Below, one piece after another: positions 56,331 to 64,000 of a stretch of 64,000 nt of DNA; the stretch's first letter is position 1; every line of letters starts with the position of its first letter. The stretch spans positions 165,658-229,657 of the forward strand of contig JAGNKU010000009.1 of NCBI GenBank assembly GCA_017999985.1. Reading direction: 5' to 3'. The notes beneath the pieces were generated by a model. The model was not told where the DNA came from. It worked only from the letters and a program-made list of their open reading frames with translations, and ran no database searches. The translations under genes were made by a program, and so were the position numbers. Origin of the DNA: Phycisphaerae bacterium (lineage in GTDB: Bacteria > Planctomycetota > Phycisphaerae > UBA1845 > Fen-1342).

Positions 56331-58904
56331 ATGTCCGCGACGCCGACCACCGTGCCCGAGCTGCTCGCCCCGGCGGGGGATTGGGACGCGCTGCGGGCCG
56401 CGGTTGCCAACGGCGCCGACGGGGTCTATTTCGGCCTGGAGAGCTTTAACGCGCGGCAGCGGGCGCAGAATTTCACGCGCGCCGCCCTCCCGGAGATCAT
56501 GGCGTACCTGCACGGCCACAACGTCAAGGGCTACGTGGCGTTGAACACGCTGATCTTCTCCGCAGAGCTGCCCCAGGCCGTCGCGTACGCGGAGGCGCTC
56601 GCGACAGCCGGGGCCGACGCGGTCATCGTGCAGGACCTGGGGCTCGTGCGACTGCTCCAGCGGGTCGTGCCGACGCTCCCCATCCATGCCTCGACACAAA
56701 TGACGCAGACCGCGGCCGGCGGGATCGCGTACCTGCAAGCGCTCGGCGTCAGTCGCGTCATCGTGGCGCGCGAGCTTACGCTCGCGGAGCTGACCACGCT
56801 GGTCCACGCCAGCCCCCTGCCGCTGGAGGTCTTTGTCCACGGCGCGCTGTGCATCTCGTACAGCGGGCAATGCCTGGCCAGCGAGGCGCTCTGGAGCCGC
56901 AGCGCCAACCGCGGCTTGTGCGCCCAGGCCTGCCGCTTGCCGTACCACCTCATCGTGGACGGGCGGCCGCTGGAGCAGAGCCATCGCGAGTATCTCCTCA
57001 GTCCGCACGATCTGGCGGCGCATGCTTTGCTGCCCAAACTCGTGGCGCTCGGCATCGCCGCGTTCAAGATTGAAGGGCGGCTCAAGAGTGCCCACTACGT
57101 CGCGGCCGCGACGCAGGTCTACCGTGCCGCGCTCGATGCCGCCGTGCAGCGCCGGCCGTTCGTCATTTCGCCCGCGCAGCAAGCCGACCTCACGCAGAGC
57201 TTCTCGCGCGGCTTCGGCCACGGCTTCCTGGAGGGCGTCAACCACCAGACGCTCGTGCCCGGCGCGTGCCCGCGTAACCGCGGCGTGTGCGTCGGCACTG
57301 TCGTCGCACGCGTCGCGCAGGGCGTGAAGATTGAGCTCACCGACCCACCGCCTGTACCGCCACTGAAGCCGGGCGACGGCGTCGTTTTCGACCCGGGCCA
57401 CCCCGATCAGAACGAGCAGGGCGGACGGATCTACACGGTCGCGCCGGTGCGGCATGCCCAGCGCGGTGCCGCAATGCAGGTCCTGCTGACTTTCGGCCGC
57501 GGCGACGTCAGTCTGGCGGCCCTGCGCAACGGCTGCCGCGTGTGGCGCACCGATGACCCCACGCTCCGGCGGAAACTGGAGACCAGCTTCGGCCGTGATG
57601 TGGTCGTCCGACGCGTGCCAATCCACGTGCGCATCGAAGCTGCCGCGGGCCAGGTGCTCGCCGTGACGGTGCGCGACGAAGCCGGGCGGACAGCGCGCGT
57701 GTGCTCGGATGCCGCGCTCGAACCCGCACGCAGGCATTCGCTGACGGTGGGGCTGATTCGCGAGCAGTTCGCGCGGCTGGGCGATACGCCGTTCGCGCTC
57801 GGCGAGGTCGAATTGCAGGGCCCGGAAGGTGCGACGGATTCCGTGCCGGTCATGGCGCCGAAGAGCGTGCTGAACCAATTGCGCCGCCGGGCCGTGGAAG
57901 AACTGGGCGCGCTCCGCGCCGCAGCGGCCCGCCACCCAATTGCGGAACCACGTGCGCTGGAGCAGCTCCGGCAAGCAGCCGCGGCACTGCTCGTGACGCC
58001 ACCAGCGTCAAGCACGCAGCCCCGACTGCACGTGCTGGTCCGCGACGGCGAGCAATTCGCGGCGGTGTGTGCGTGGTCGCCGCCGTCCACGGCGCTCGCA
58101 CGCGGGACGCTCTATTGCGACTTCGAGAGCACCGGCGACTATGGACGGGCAGTGGCCGCGGGTCGTGCCGCGGGCTGGCCGGTCGGTCTGGCGACCGCGC
58201 GCATTGTCATGCCGAGTGAGGAAGGCGACATCGAGCAATTGGCCCAATTTGCACCCGACGCCGTGCTCGTGCGGAACCTTACCGCACTACGGCACCTGCG
58301 ACAGCACGCCGGATCCCTCCGGCTGATCGGCGATTACGCGCTGAACATCGCGAACGAGATCGCCGCGGCAGAGTTGTGCGCGGGCGGTCTCAGCCGCATC
58401 ACGCCCAGCTACGACCTGAACTGGCCGCGGCTCGCCGACCTGCTCGCGCGCATCCCCGCCGATGCGTGCGAGGTCGTCATCCACCAGCATATCCCGCTCT
58501 TCCACACGCGGCATTGCCTCTTCGCCGCCAGCCTCTCCGATGGCACGCGCTGCGGCGACTGCGGCTGGCATTGCCGGAGCCACGCGCTGCACCTGCGCGA
58601 CCGCGTGGGCATGTGGCACCCCGTGCTGCGTGACCCGGAGGGCCGCAACACGGTGTTCCATGCCGCCGTCCAATCCGCCGCCGAACTCGTTCCGGACATG
58701 CGCCGCCGCGGCGTGCGACACTTCCGCGTCGAGTTCCTCCGCGAGCCGGCTGCGCGGTGTCGCGGTGTGCTGGACCTTTACGCAGCGCTGGTCACAGGCG
58801 AGGATGAGCCGGCAGCGGTGCTCCGCCGGCTGCATGCGCTGTGTCCCGCGGGGCTGGGGCGCGGCGCGTGGGCTGCGACGGCCGAGCGGACGGAGACAGA
58901 CTGA
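56331..58904 (+). CDS. U32 family protein, RlhA (YdcP)-like
   Basis: 857 residues. The N-terminus PELLAPAGDWDALRAAVANG is the U32 family start, and EVFVHGALCISYSGQC is the U32 signature. The DUF3656 part (SFSRGFGHGFLEGVNHQ, RNRGVCVGTVVARV) is that of RlhA, which hydroxylates a 23S rRNA cytidine in E. coli, rather than of a collagenase. The protein is about 200 residues longer than E. coli RlhA, with an extra C-terminal U32-like part (HQHIPLFHTRHCLFAASLSD, RCGDCGWHCRSH, four cysteines) that may carry an Fe-S site. ATG 56331 chosen; GTG 56319 is adjacent to the previous stop. Confidence 0.88.
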   Translation: MSATPTTVPELLAPAGDWDALRAAVANGADGVYFGLESFNARQRAQNFTRAALPEIMAYLHGHNVKGYVALNTLIFSAELPQAVAYAEALATAGADAVIVQDLGLVRLLQRVVPTLPIHASTQMTQTAAGGIAYLQALGVSRVIVARELTLAELTTLVHASPLPLEVFVHGALCISYSGQCLASEALWSRSANRGLCAQACRLPYHLIVDGRPLEQSHREYLLSPHDLAAHALLPKLVALGIAAFKIEGRLKSAHYVAAATQVYRAALDAAVQRRPFVISPAQQADLTQSFSRGFGHGFLEGVNHQTLVPGACPRNRGVCVGTVVARVAQGVKIELTDPPPVPPLKPGDGVVFDPGHPDQNEQGGRIYTVAPVRHAQRGAAMQVLLTFGRGDVSLAALRNGCRVWRTDDPTLRRKLETSFGRDVVVRRVPIHVRIEAAAGQVLAVTVRDEAGRTARVCSDAALEPARRHSLTVGLIREQFARLGDTPFALGEVELQGPEGATDSVPVMAPKSVLNQLRRRAVEELGALRAAAARHPIAEPRALEQLRQAAAALLVTPPASSTQPRLHVLVRDGEQFAAVCAWSPPSTALARGTLYCDFESTGDYGRAVAAGRAAGWPVGLATARIVMPSEEGDIEQLAQFAPDAVLVRNLTALRHLRQHAGSLRLIGDYALNIANEIAAAELCAGGLSRITPSYDLNWPRLADLLARIPADACEVVIHQHIPLFHTRHCLFAASLSDGTRCGDCGWHCRSHALHLRDRVGMWHPVLRDPEGRNTVFHAAVQSAAELVPDMRRRGVRHFRVEFLREPAARCRGVLDLYAALVTGEDEPAAVLRRLHALCPAGLGRGAWAATAERTETD

Positions 58905-58918
58905 CGGAGGGCGGCGAG

Positions 58919-60343
58919 TTGACCGTGATCGACGTTCCGGCGCCGCACCCGCCTGACCTGACCGCACCGCCGACCGCAGCCAGGCTCGACGCCGCCAGCA
59001 CCGCCGTCGTGAAGACCTTTTATGCCACTGCCACGTTCTGGCTGCTGATTGCCAGCGCGCTGGGCTTCATCGTCTCGATCAAGCTGCACACGCCCGGCTT
59101 CCTGGCCGGCTCAGCGTACTTGACGTTCGGCCGCCTGCGCCCGGCACACGTGAACACCGCTCTCTACGGCTGGGCCGGCCTGGCGGGCATCGGCACATTG
59201 CTCTGGATGCAGTCCCGGCTGTGCGGCGTGCGACTCCCGTTTCCCGGGTTGCTGATCGCCGGCGGCGTGCTCTGGAACGTCGCTGTGGCCGGCGGGACGC
59301 TGGCAATCCTGTGCGGCGCCGGCACCGGCGTGGAATATCTCGAGTTTCCGTACGTCTGGTCACTGGTCTTCGCCGCGGTTCTCGGGCTCATCGTCGTCGC
59401 ATCGCTCACCATGCTGGCGGCGCGAACCACCCGCCCGCTCTACGTGTCGCAGTGGTACATCCTGGCAGCGGTGCTCTGGTTCCCCGTGTTGTACCTGCTG
59501 GCCAACCAGGTCATCCACGGCGGCGTCACGCGCGGGATCCCCGCCGCCACCGCGAACTGGTGGTTCGCGCACAACCTGCTCGGCCTCTGGTTCACGCCGC
59601 TCGCGCTGGCGACCGCGTTCTACCTGTTCCCGGTCCTGCGCGGCGCGCCCCTGTATAGCCACGCGCTGTCGCTGTTCGGCTTCTGGACGCTCGCGATCTT
59701 CTACAATTGGGCGGGCATGCACCATCTGATCGGCGGCCCGGTCCCGCAGTGGCTTATCACCGTCAGCGTGGTCGGCAGCGTGCTGATGCTGATCCCGGTC
59801 ATCGCCGTGAGCGTCAACCTGCACGGCACACTGCGCGGCGGCTTCGCGCTGCTGCGCGCGAACATTGCACTGCGGTTCATCGTCTGCGGCGCGCTGGGCT
59901 ATACGGTCGTCAGCGTCCAGGGCGCCATTCAGGCCCTCCGCTCGGTCAACGAAGTCACGCACTTCACGCACTACACGGTCGGACACGCTCACCTGGGGCT
60001 CTACGCGTTCTTCACGCTGACCATGTTCGGCGCCATGTACGCCAGCCTCGCGCGCCTCGGTCCGCGTCCACCGCTCATGCCCCAGCTCATGCGCCTCCAT
60101 TTCTGGACGTGCACGGTCGGCGTCGCTTTTTTCTGGGGCGCACTCACCATCGGCGGCCTCATCCAGGGCACCCAGATGAATGACGCCGACGTGCCGTTTC
60201 CGGCCATCGTCGCCGCGACCTTGCCGTACCTGGGGGCGCGGAGCATCGCCGCGTATCTGCTGCTGCTCGCGCACCTCATCTTCGCGGTCCTGTTGATCGG
60301 CCTGCTCCGCCGCGCACGCCCGGCCAGGGAAGTCCGCCCATGA
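58919..60343 (+). CDS. ccoN: cbb3-type cytochrome c oxidase subunit I
   Basis: The haem-copper core of a proton-pumping terminal oxidase, 474 residues, about 12 helices. Ligands: haem b His in RPAHVNTALYGW, CuB His in WWFAHNLLGLWF and in AGMHHLIGG, and haem histidines in HYTVGHAHLGLYAFF. The tyrosine of helix VII that cross-links to a CuB His in cbb3 oxidases is present (FYNWAGMHH), which argues against a nitric oxide reductase. The best start is TTG 58919, 8 bases after GGAGG; GTG 58925 is possible. It lies 14 bases after the U32 stop and overlaps the next gene by 4 bases (ATGA). Confidence 0.92.
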   Translation: MTVIDVPAPHPPDLTAPPTAARLDAASTAVVKTFYATATFWLLIASALGFIVSIKLHTPGFLAGSAYLTFGRLRPAHVNTALYGWAGLAGIGTLLWMQSRLCGVRLPFPGLLIAGGVLWNVAVAGGTLAILCGAGTGVEYLEFPYVWSLVFAAVLGLIVVASLTMLAARTTRPLYVSQWYILAAVLWFPVLYLLANQVIHGGVTRGIPAATANWWFAHNLLGLWFTPLALATAFYLFPVLRGAPLYSHALSLFGFWTLAIFYNWAGMHHLIGGPVPQWLITVSVVGSVLMLIPVIAVSVNLHGTLRGGFALLRANIALRFIVCGALGYTVVSVQGAIQALRSVNEVTHFTHYTVGHAHLGLYAFFTLTMFGAMYASLARLGPRPPLMPQLMRLHFWTCTVGVAFFWGALTIGGLIQGTQMNDADVPFPAIVAATLPYLGARSIAAYLLLLAHLIFAVLLIGLLRRARPAREVRP

Positions 60344-60948
60344 TCCGCGTCACGCAGGTTTACCCGGCCGCCTTGCTCACAGCGCTTGCCGCCTTCGCTG
60401 GGCTGGTCGCCATCCCGCAGGTGCAACTTGCCGGCCTGATCCCGGTCGAGGACGAGCTGGGCGACCTGCGCCCCTTCGATCCCGGCGGGCGCGAGCTGGT
60501 CGGACGCCGCGCGTACATCAGCCTTGGCTGCGTGTATTGCCACACACAGCAGCTCCGACCGGCCGGCTGCGGCGCGGACATCGAGCGTGGCTGGGGCGCA
60601 AGGCGGACCGTGGCCCGCGACTATATCCATGATCAGCCGCCACTGCTGGGCACGCTCCGCACCGGACCAGACCTGGCCGACATCGGCAGCCGCCAGCCGA
60701 GCGCCGCATGGCACTACCTCCACCTGCTCGACCCGCAGCGGGCCACGCCCGGCTCGATCATGCCTCCGCACGCATTCCTGTTCCGCCCGCAGGCACCCGA
60801 TCAGGCGCGGTCGTTGGGCACGCTCGCCATACCTGGACCGCGCAAGCAGGAACCATCGCAGTGGCTCCCAACCGACGAAGGTGCGGCGCTCGTGGCCTAC
60901 CTGCTCAGCCTGCGCTGCGACTACGACGTGCCGGAGGTCGGTCCGTGA
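60340..60948 (+). CDS. ccoO: cbb3 oxidase mono-haem subunit
   Basis: 202 residues. One N-terminal membrane anchor (YPAALLTALAAFAGLVAI) and a periplasmic cytochrome c domain: RRAYISLGCVYCHTQQLRP is the CxxCH site and GSIMPPHAFLF carries the axial methionine. These match CcoO (compare EGCYNCHSQ and SNMPAYPWL). It takes electrons from a soluble or membrane cytochrome c and passes them to CcoN. Overlaps ccoN by ATGA and the following gene by GTGA, so all three subunits are translated in series. Confidence 0.9.
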   Translation: MIRVTQVYPAALLTALAAFAGLVAIPQVQLAGLIPVEDELGDLRPFDPGGRELVGRRAYISLGCVYCHTQQLRPAGCGADIERGWGARRTVARDYIHDQPPLLGTLRTGPDLADIGSRQPSAAWHYLHLLDPQRATPGSIMPPHAFLFRPQAPDQARSLGTLAIPGPRKQEPSQWLPTDEGAALVAYLLSLRCDYDVPEVGP

Positions 60949-61619
60949 GCAGCACACCCGCCGAGCACGAACTGCGAACCGGGCACGCGGCGCTGCCGCG
61001 CGGCGTAGTGGGCTGCGCGCTGGTCTTACTGGGCTGGGGCGCGTGGTATGCCGCTACACACGTGGCCGGCTTCCGCGGCGACGTACACGACGCCGACCCG
61101 GCGGCGGCGGACAGCCGGCGGCCACCGGCGACTTCGCTGGTCCTTGGCCGGCGATACTACCGCTCCTGTGCGGGATGCCACCAGCCCGATGGTCAGGGCG
61201 TGCCGGGAACGTATCCGCCACTCGCGGACTCGGAATGGGTCCGTGGCGATCCGGACGTGCTGACGCGCATGGTTCTGCACGGCGTGCAGGGGCCACTTGT
61301 CGTCCGCGGCGTCACCTATGATGCATGGATGCCGCCGTGGTCCGGCCTGCCCGACGAGCGGGTCGCGGCCGTGCTCACGTTCATCCGAGCGGAGTGGGGC
61401 GCCGGCGCGGGTCCGCTCGATGCCGAACAAGTGGCAGCGATCCGGCAGCAATACGCTGACCGGCGCCGTCCATGGACTGCCGACGAACTGGGCGGGCGCG
61501 CCCATCGTGACGGAACGCGGTGCCCCGGTGTTCAGTTGCCGATAACTAATGTTGCACAAGCGACACGCGCCAGTCGTTTTCGGGTCTGCGGTATTGACTT
61601 GAAGCGTGGCGGCGAGTAG
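60945..61619 (+). CDS. Membrane-anchored mono-haem cytochrome c, CcoP-like
   Basis: 224 residues. GTG 60945 overlaps the ccoO stop (GTGA) and has GGAGG 7 bases upstream. One membrane helix (GVVGCALVLLGWGAWYAATHV) is followed by a single c-haem domain: RRYYRSCAGCHQPDGQGVPG and TYDAWMPPWSGLPDERVAAV with the axial Met. Position and anchor correspond to CcoP, but CcoP has two haem domains and here there is one. From residue about 180 to the end (RTRCPGVQLPITNVAQATRA...) the sequence looks unconserved, with lower G+C from about 61540, and may be a read-through tail. No ccoQ is seen. Confidence 0.8.
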   Translation: MSSTPAEHELRTGHAALPRGVVGCALVLLGWGAWYAATHVAGFRGDVHDADPAAADSRRPPATSLVLGRRYYRSCAGCHQPDGQGVPGTYPPLADSEWVRGDPDVLTRMVLHGVQGPLVVRGVTYDAWMPPWSGLPDERVAAVLTFIRAEWGAGAGPLDAEQVAAIRQQYADRRRPWTADELGGRAHRDGTRCPGVQLPITNVAQATRASRFRVCGIDLKRGGE

Positions 61620-62070
61620 AACCGATATCGGCGGAAAGAAGTGCGCGCCTGGGATTGGGACTCAATCGGTGCCATCCGGTGCGGGCTAAGCAGCCTTGGT
61701 GGACGCTCCGCCATTAGTGGTTTGTAACAGGTCGGTGCGTTACGCTGCGGAAGTATTTTGTATTGCAAGCGTGGCCCGCGAATCGGAACCCGCGCAGCCT
61801 GTCCGGGGGGACACGCGGCTGTTTGCGCGGTGCGGCGCAATCGCGCACAGGCGCGCGGGCGCCGGCTCAACTTGCGCGCAGAAACTCCCGAATACACCGT
61901 TGCCCTGAGTGCGAAAGTCCCGCGCTGGCAGGGCCCCATAATCGATGGACTTCGACGCCACCACGCGGCCTGCGTCTCTGCCCGGTGAGTTCCGGGCCGG
62001 TCCGCGCAGTGGCTTGGCCGTCTGGAGCTGTCTGGTAGTCGGCTGCGAACTTGATGGAGGACACGCAATC
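61620..62070. other. 451-base non-coding stretch upstream of a large secreted protein gene
   Basis: The left part is less GC-rich than the rest of the window. One inverted repeat, GTAAC-N10-GTTAC (61724-61743), could be an operator. GGAGG at 62056-62060 is the Shine-Dalgarno sequence of the next gene, about 10 bases before its ATG. I see no tRNA, no riboswitch I can identify and no coding frame with a plausible start. Confidence 0.5.
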
Positions 62071-64000
62071 ATGAAGAGACTCGGTGTGTTTTGTACCATG
62101 CTCCTGGTGTGCAGCGTCGGGCTGGCCCAGGACGCAATGCTGAGCAATGTGGCCCCGGCCGGCGCCGGCAGTTTTGCGGCCCGGCCAACCCCCTCGCCCA
62201 CTAACAACCTGATCGGTTACATGGCCGACGACATCGACGCGCTCGTCGTGCCCGTCGTGACGGGCGAGAGCTTTGCGGAGCGCGCCGGCGAGGATTGCCC
62301 CACCGGCTCCATCTGCGGCCAGGATATCGGCGCCTGTGGAACGTCCCAGTGGTTCTTCTACTCGGATATCCAGTTCTGCAATCCGGCGCCATCGCCCTGT
62401 ATCCGCGTGCGCTGCGAGAACTTCCCGCCGCCGAGCGTGACGATCAACAAGCCGATCGGCATCATCACCTGGCGCGGCGTGTATGTGGACGACGCCTCGA
62501 ACGGCTGCACGAAGTCGCAGCACCTCTTCCGCATCCGCTTCTACAGCGACAACGCGGGCGCGCCCAACACGGCCAGCCCGGTTTACACCGAGAACCTCGT
62601 CGCCACCGCCGTCGACACCGGGGAGACCGTGACCTTCGCGACGGTCCCCGCGACCCTGTGGCAGTTCACCGCCGTTCTGACCACCCCGGTCAACCTGACG
62701 ACCGGCTGGTTCTCGATCTGCGGCGACGGCACCCCCGGCTGCTATCACCTCTGGGAAGGCTCCAACGAGGGCGACAACAAGTTCTACCAGTGGTATGAAG
62801 TCGGCGGCACGGTCCCTGGACCCGCCGTCACCGCGCAGTGCGACCTCGGCTACTGCTTCGGCGAGAAAATCGTCGGCGCCTGCTGCGATGACCGCACCGG
62901 CGAGTGCCTCAACAACGCGGCCCAGCTCTACTGCGACGGCATCGGCGGTCGCTTCGTCCAGAACGGGACTTGCGGCGCGCTCAGCCCGGCCTGCGGTCAG
63001 GCTCTGGGCGCTTGCTGCGGCGACGACGGTTCGTGCAACGTGACGATCTTCGCGGATTGCGAAACCACCCAGCCGCCGGAGCCGTGCTACGGCGACCTCA
63101 ACTGCGATGGGCAGGTCAGCTTCGCGGACATCAACCCGTTCGTGCTGTATCTATCGAACAACCCCGTCTGGGTCGTGACGTACCCCGGCTGCGATCCGCA
63201 GAACGGCGACATCAACGGGGACAACACCTTCCCGTCCTTCGGCGACATCAACGCCTTCGTCACGCTGTTGAGCACCAACTCCCTGCCGATCATCTGCCCG
63301 GGCGCCCGCACCCAGGGCAACGTCTGGGCTGGTTGGGGCACCACCTGCGATCCGTGGCCGACCGGCGGCTGCTGCACCGTGGTCATCCCCTCCGGCGCCG
63401 TGCTCGAGAACGAGCCGGATGATTGCGCCGCCGACGTCTTCAACGGCGGCTGCAATCTCGATACGCCGCTCTTCTCACCGATCACCGTCGGCACGACCGT
63501 CTACGGCGAGGCCGCGACGTTCGATAACACGCGTGACATGGACTGGTATCGCTTCACGGTCGGCGGCGCCTCGCCGGTGACTATCAGCGTGGCCGTCGAG
63601 GCCGAGTTCGACCCGGTCATCTTCCTGATCCGCGAAGGCCCGGCCGGCGCCAATGACTGCGACGGCTCGCGTGACGTGGCCGCCCCGGTCGCCGGCACCA
63701 AGTGCGTGCTCACCACGCTGACCAGCCGCTGCGTGCCTCCGGGCACGTACTACGCGGTGGTCGCGCCGGCGACGTTCTCCGGCATCCGCTGCGCGGAAGA
63801 TTACAAGGTCACCGTGACGACCGCGGGTTGCGAGCCCTGCACGCTGGCGGCTTGCCCGGCGGGCTCCTATGTTGAGAACTCCACGTGCGACCAGGATCCG
63901 GATCCGAACGGCGGCTGCAACTCGACGCCGTACGCCTTCGAAACCCTGCCCTACACGCTGGGCACGCCCTTCACCGTCTGCGGCACCATCTGGGCCAACG
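62071..64000 (+). CDS. Large secreted multi-domain protein with an internal dockerin-like module (runs off the window)
   Basis: 643 codons are present with no stop. Signal peptide: MKRLGVFCTMLLVCSVGLAQ. Residues about 30-265 are a beta-rich domain with many cysteines. Two cysteine motifs follow (VGACCDDRTGECLNN, LGACCGDDGSC), repeats typical of planctomycete extracellular proteins. A dockerin-like pair comes next at about 340-405: GDLNCDGQVSFADINPFV and NGDINGDNTFPSFGDINAFV. After it stand one pre-peptidase C-terminal (PPC)-like domain (ATFDNTRDMDWYRFTV, near 490) and the start of a second (ENSTCDQDPDPNGGCNST). In the other dockerin-type gene of this window the module is C-terminal; here it is internal. 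Function unknown, probably surface structure or adhesion. Confidence 0.82.
   Translation, partial: MKRLGVFCTMLLVCSVGLAQDAMLSNVAPAGAGSFAARPTPSPTNNLIGYMADDIDALVVPVVTGESFAERAGEDCPTGSICGQDIGACGTSQWFFYSDIQFCNPAPSPCIRVRCENFPPPSVTINKPIGIITWRGVYVDDASNGCTKSQHLFRIRFYSDNAGAPNTASPVYTENLVATAVDTGETVTFATVPATLWQFTAVLTTPVNLTTGWFSICGDGTPGCYHLWEGSNEGDNKFYQWYEVGGTVPGPAVTAQCDLGYCFGEKIVGACCDDRTGECLNNAAQLYCDGIGGRFVQNGTCGALSPACGQALGACCGDDGSCNVTIFADCETTQPPEPCYGDLNCDGQVSFADINPFVLYLSNNPVWVVTYPGCDPQNGDINGDNTFPSFGDINAFVTLLSTNSLPIICPGARTQGNVWAGWGTTCDPWPTGGCCTVVIPSGAVLENEPDDCAADVFNGGCNLDTPLFSPITVGTTVYGEAATFDNTRDMDWYRFTVGGASPVTISVAVEAEFDPVIFLIREGPAGANDCDGSRDVAAPVAGTKCVLTTLTSRCVPPGTYYAVVAPATFSGIRCAEDYKVTVTTAGCEPCTLAACPAGSYVENSTCDQDPDPNGGCNSTPYAFETLPYTLGTPFTVCGTIWAN

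Noticed and set aside
55647..57974. Long minus-strand frame upstream of the alpha/beta-hydrolase, over the U32 gene
   Set aside because: It lies antisense to a clear U32 protein. Its translation is arginine/histidine-rich without motifs, as expected for the mirror frame of GC-rich coding DNA. Only the last 341 codons are a gene.
61620..62070. Riboswitch (cyclic-di-GMP type) ahead of the secreted protein gene
   Set aside because: Several short stems can be drawn, but I could not match the conserved core of any riboswitch class I know.

Overview
This is about 64 kb of high-GC bacterial DNA, by appearance nearly 70% G+C. It is most likely from an uncultured planctomycete of the Phycisphaerae type. 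The basis is inference: two secreted proteins carry a paired dockerin-like module with the FGDINPFV signature, and there are DUF1571, DUF2961 and full-length tricorn proteins, many lipoproteins, TPR-glycosyltransferase fusions and a CX4CH haem-type motif. I see no phage, transposase, integron or CRISPR array. The window looks like ordinary chromosome with short palindromic repeats scattered between, and in one case inside, genes.

Layout. 0-8.6 kb: an edge-truncated GFO/IDH/MocA oxidoreductase, proS, a Cache-HAMP-SpoIIE phosphatase, an overlapping pgsA-pgpA phospholipid pair, a small membrane ORF, a secreted dockerin-type protein and pepT. 8.6-13 kb: tricorn protease, a 595-base non-coding stretch with a pair of equal-length hairpins, and a tRNA-Leu/tRNA-Arg transcription unit with a visible promoter. 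13-19 kb: a parvulin-type isomerase, a coupled pair of exported proteins, and a ThiF/MoeB-like enzyme whose gene contains a repeat element in frame. 19-25 kb: a cupin lipoprotein and a one-strand run pcm, iorA and a three-module protein that fuses IorB to both halves of an ADP-forming acyl-CoA synthetase. 25-31 kb: DUF72 protein, lepA, a membrane-anchored unknown, a free-standing LigD phosphoesterase-like protein and an M32 carboxypeptidase. 31-43 kb: a GT-C/TPR protein, a DUF2961 lipoprotein, a kinase-like membrane protein, the purA-uppS-cdsA run, a hypothetical protein and a CPBP protease. 43-54 kb: a J-like protein, a TMTC-like TPR protein, a CX4CH protein, thyX, a thioredoxin-fold protein, DUF1571 lipoprotein-ribD and an AspT-type transporter. 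54-64 kb: two lipoproteins, a HIT protein, a U32 peptidase/RlhA homologue, a compact cbb3-type oxidase operon with overlapping genes, and a large secreted protein running off the right edge.

How the genes work together. The clearest functional unit is iorA plus the IorB-acyl-CoA synthetase fusion. It should oxidise aryl-pyruvates to aryl-acyl-CoA and then recover the thioester energy as ATP inside one assembly; the IorA partner has lost the usual ferredoxin domain. Other coherent units are CDP-diacylglycerol/phosphatidylglycerol synthesis (cdsA, pgsA, pgpA, with cell-wall carrier synthesis by uppS), and a terminal oxidase of three overlapping genes. Starts were reassigned for many genes from Shine-Dalgarno position, signal peptides and overlaps; these choices are stated gene by gene.
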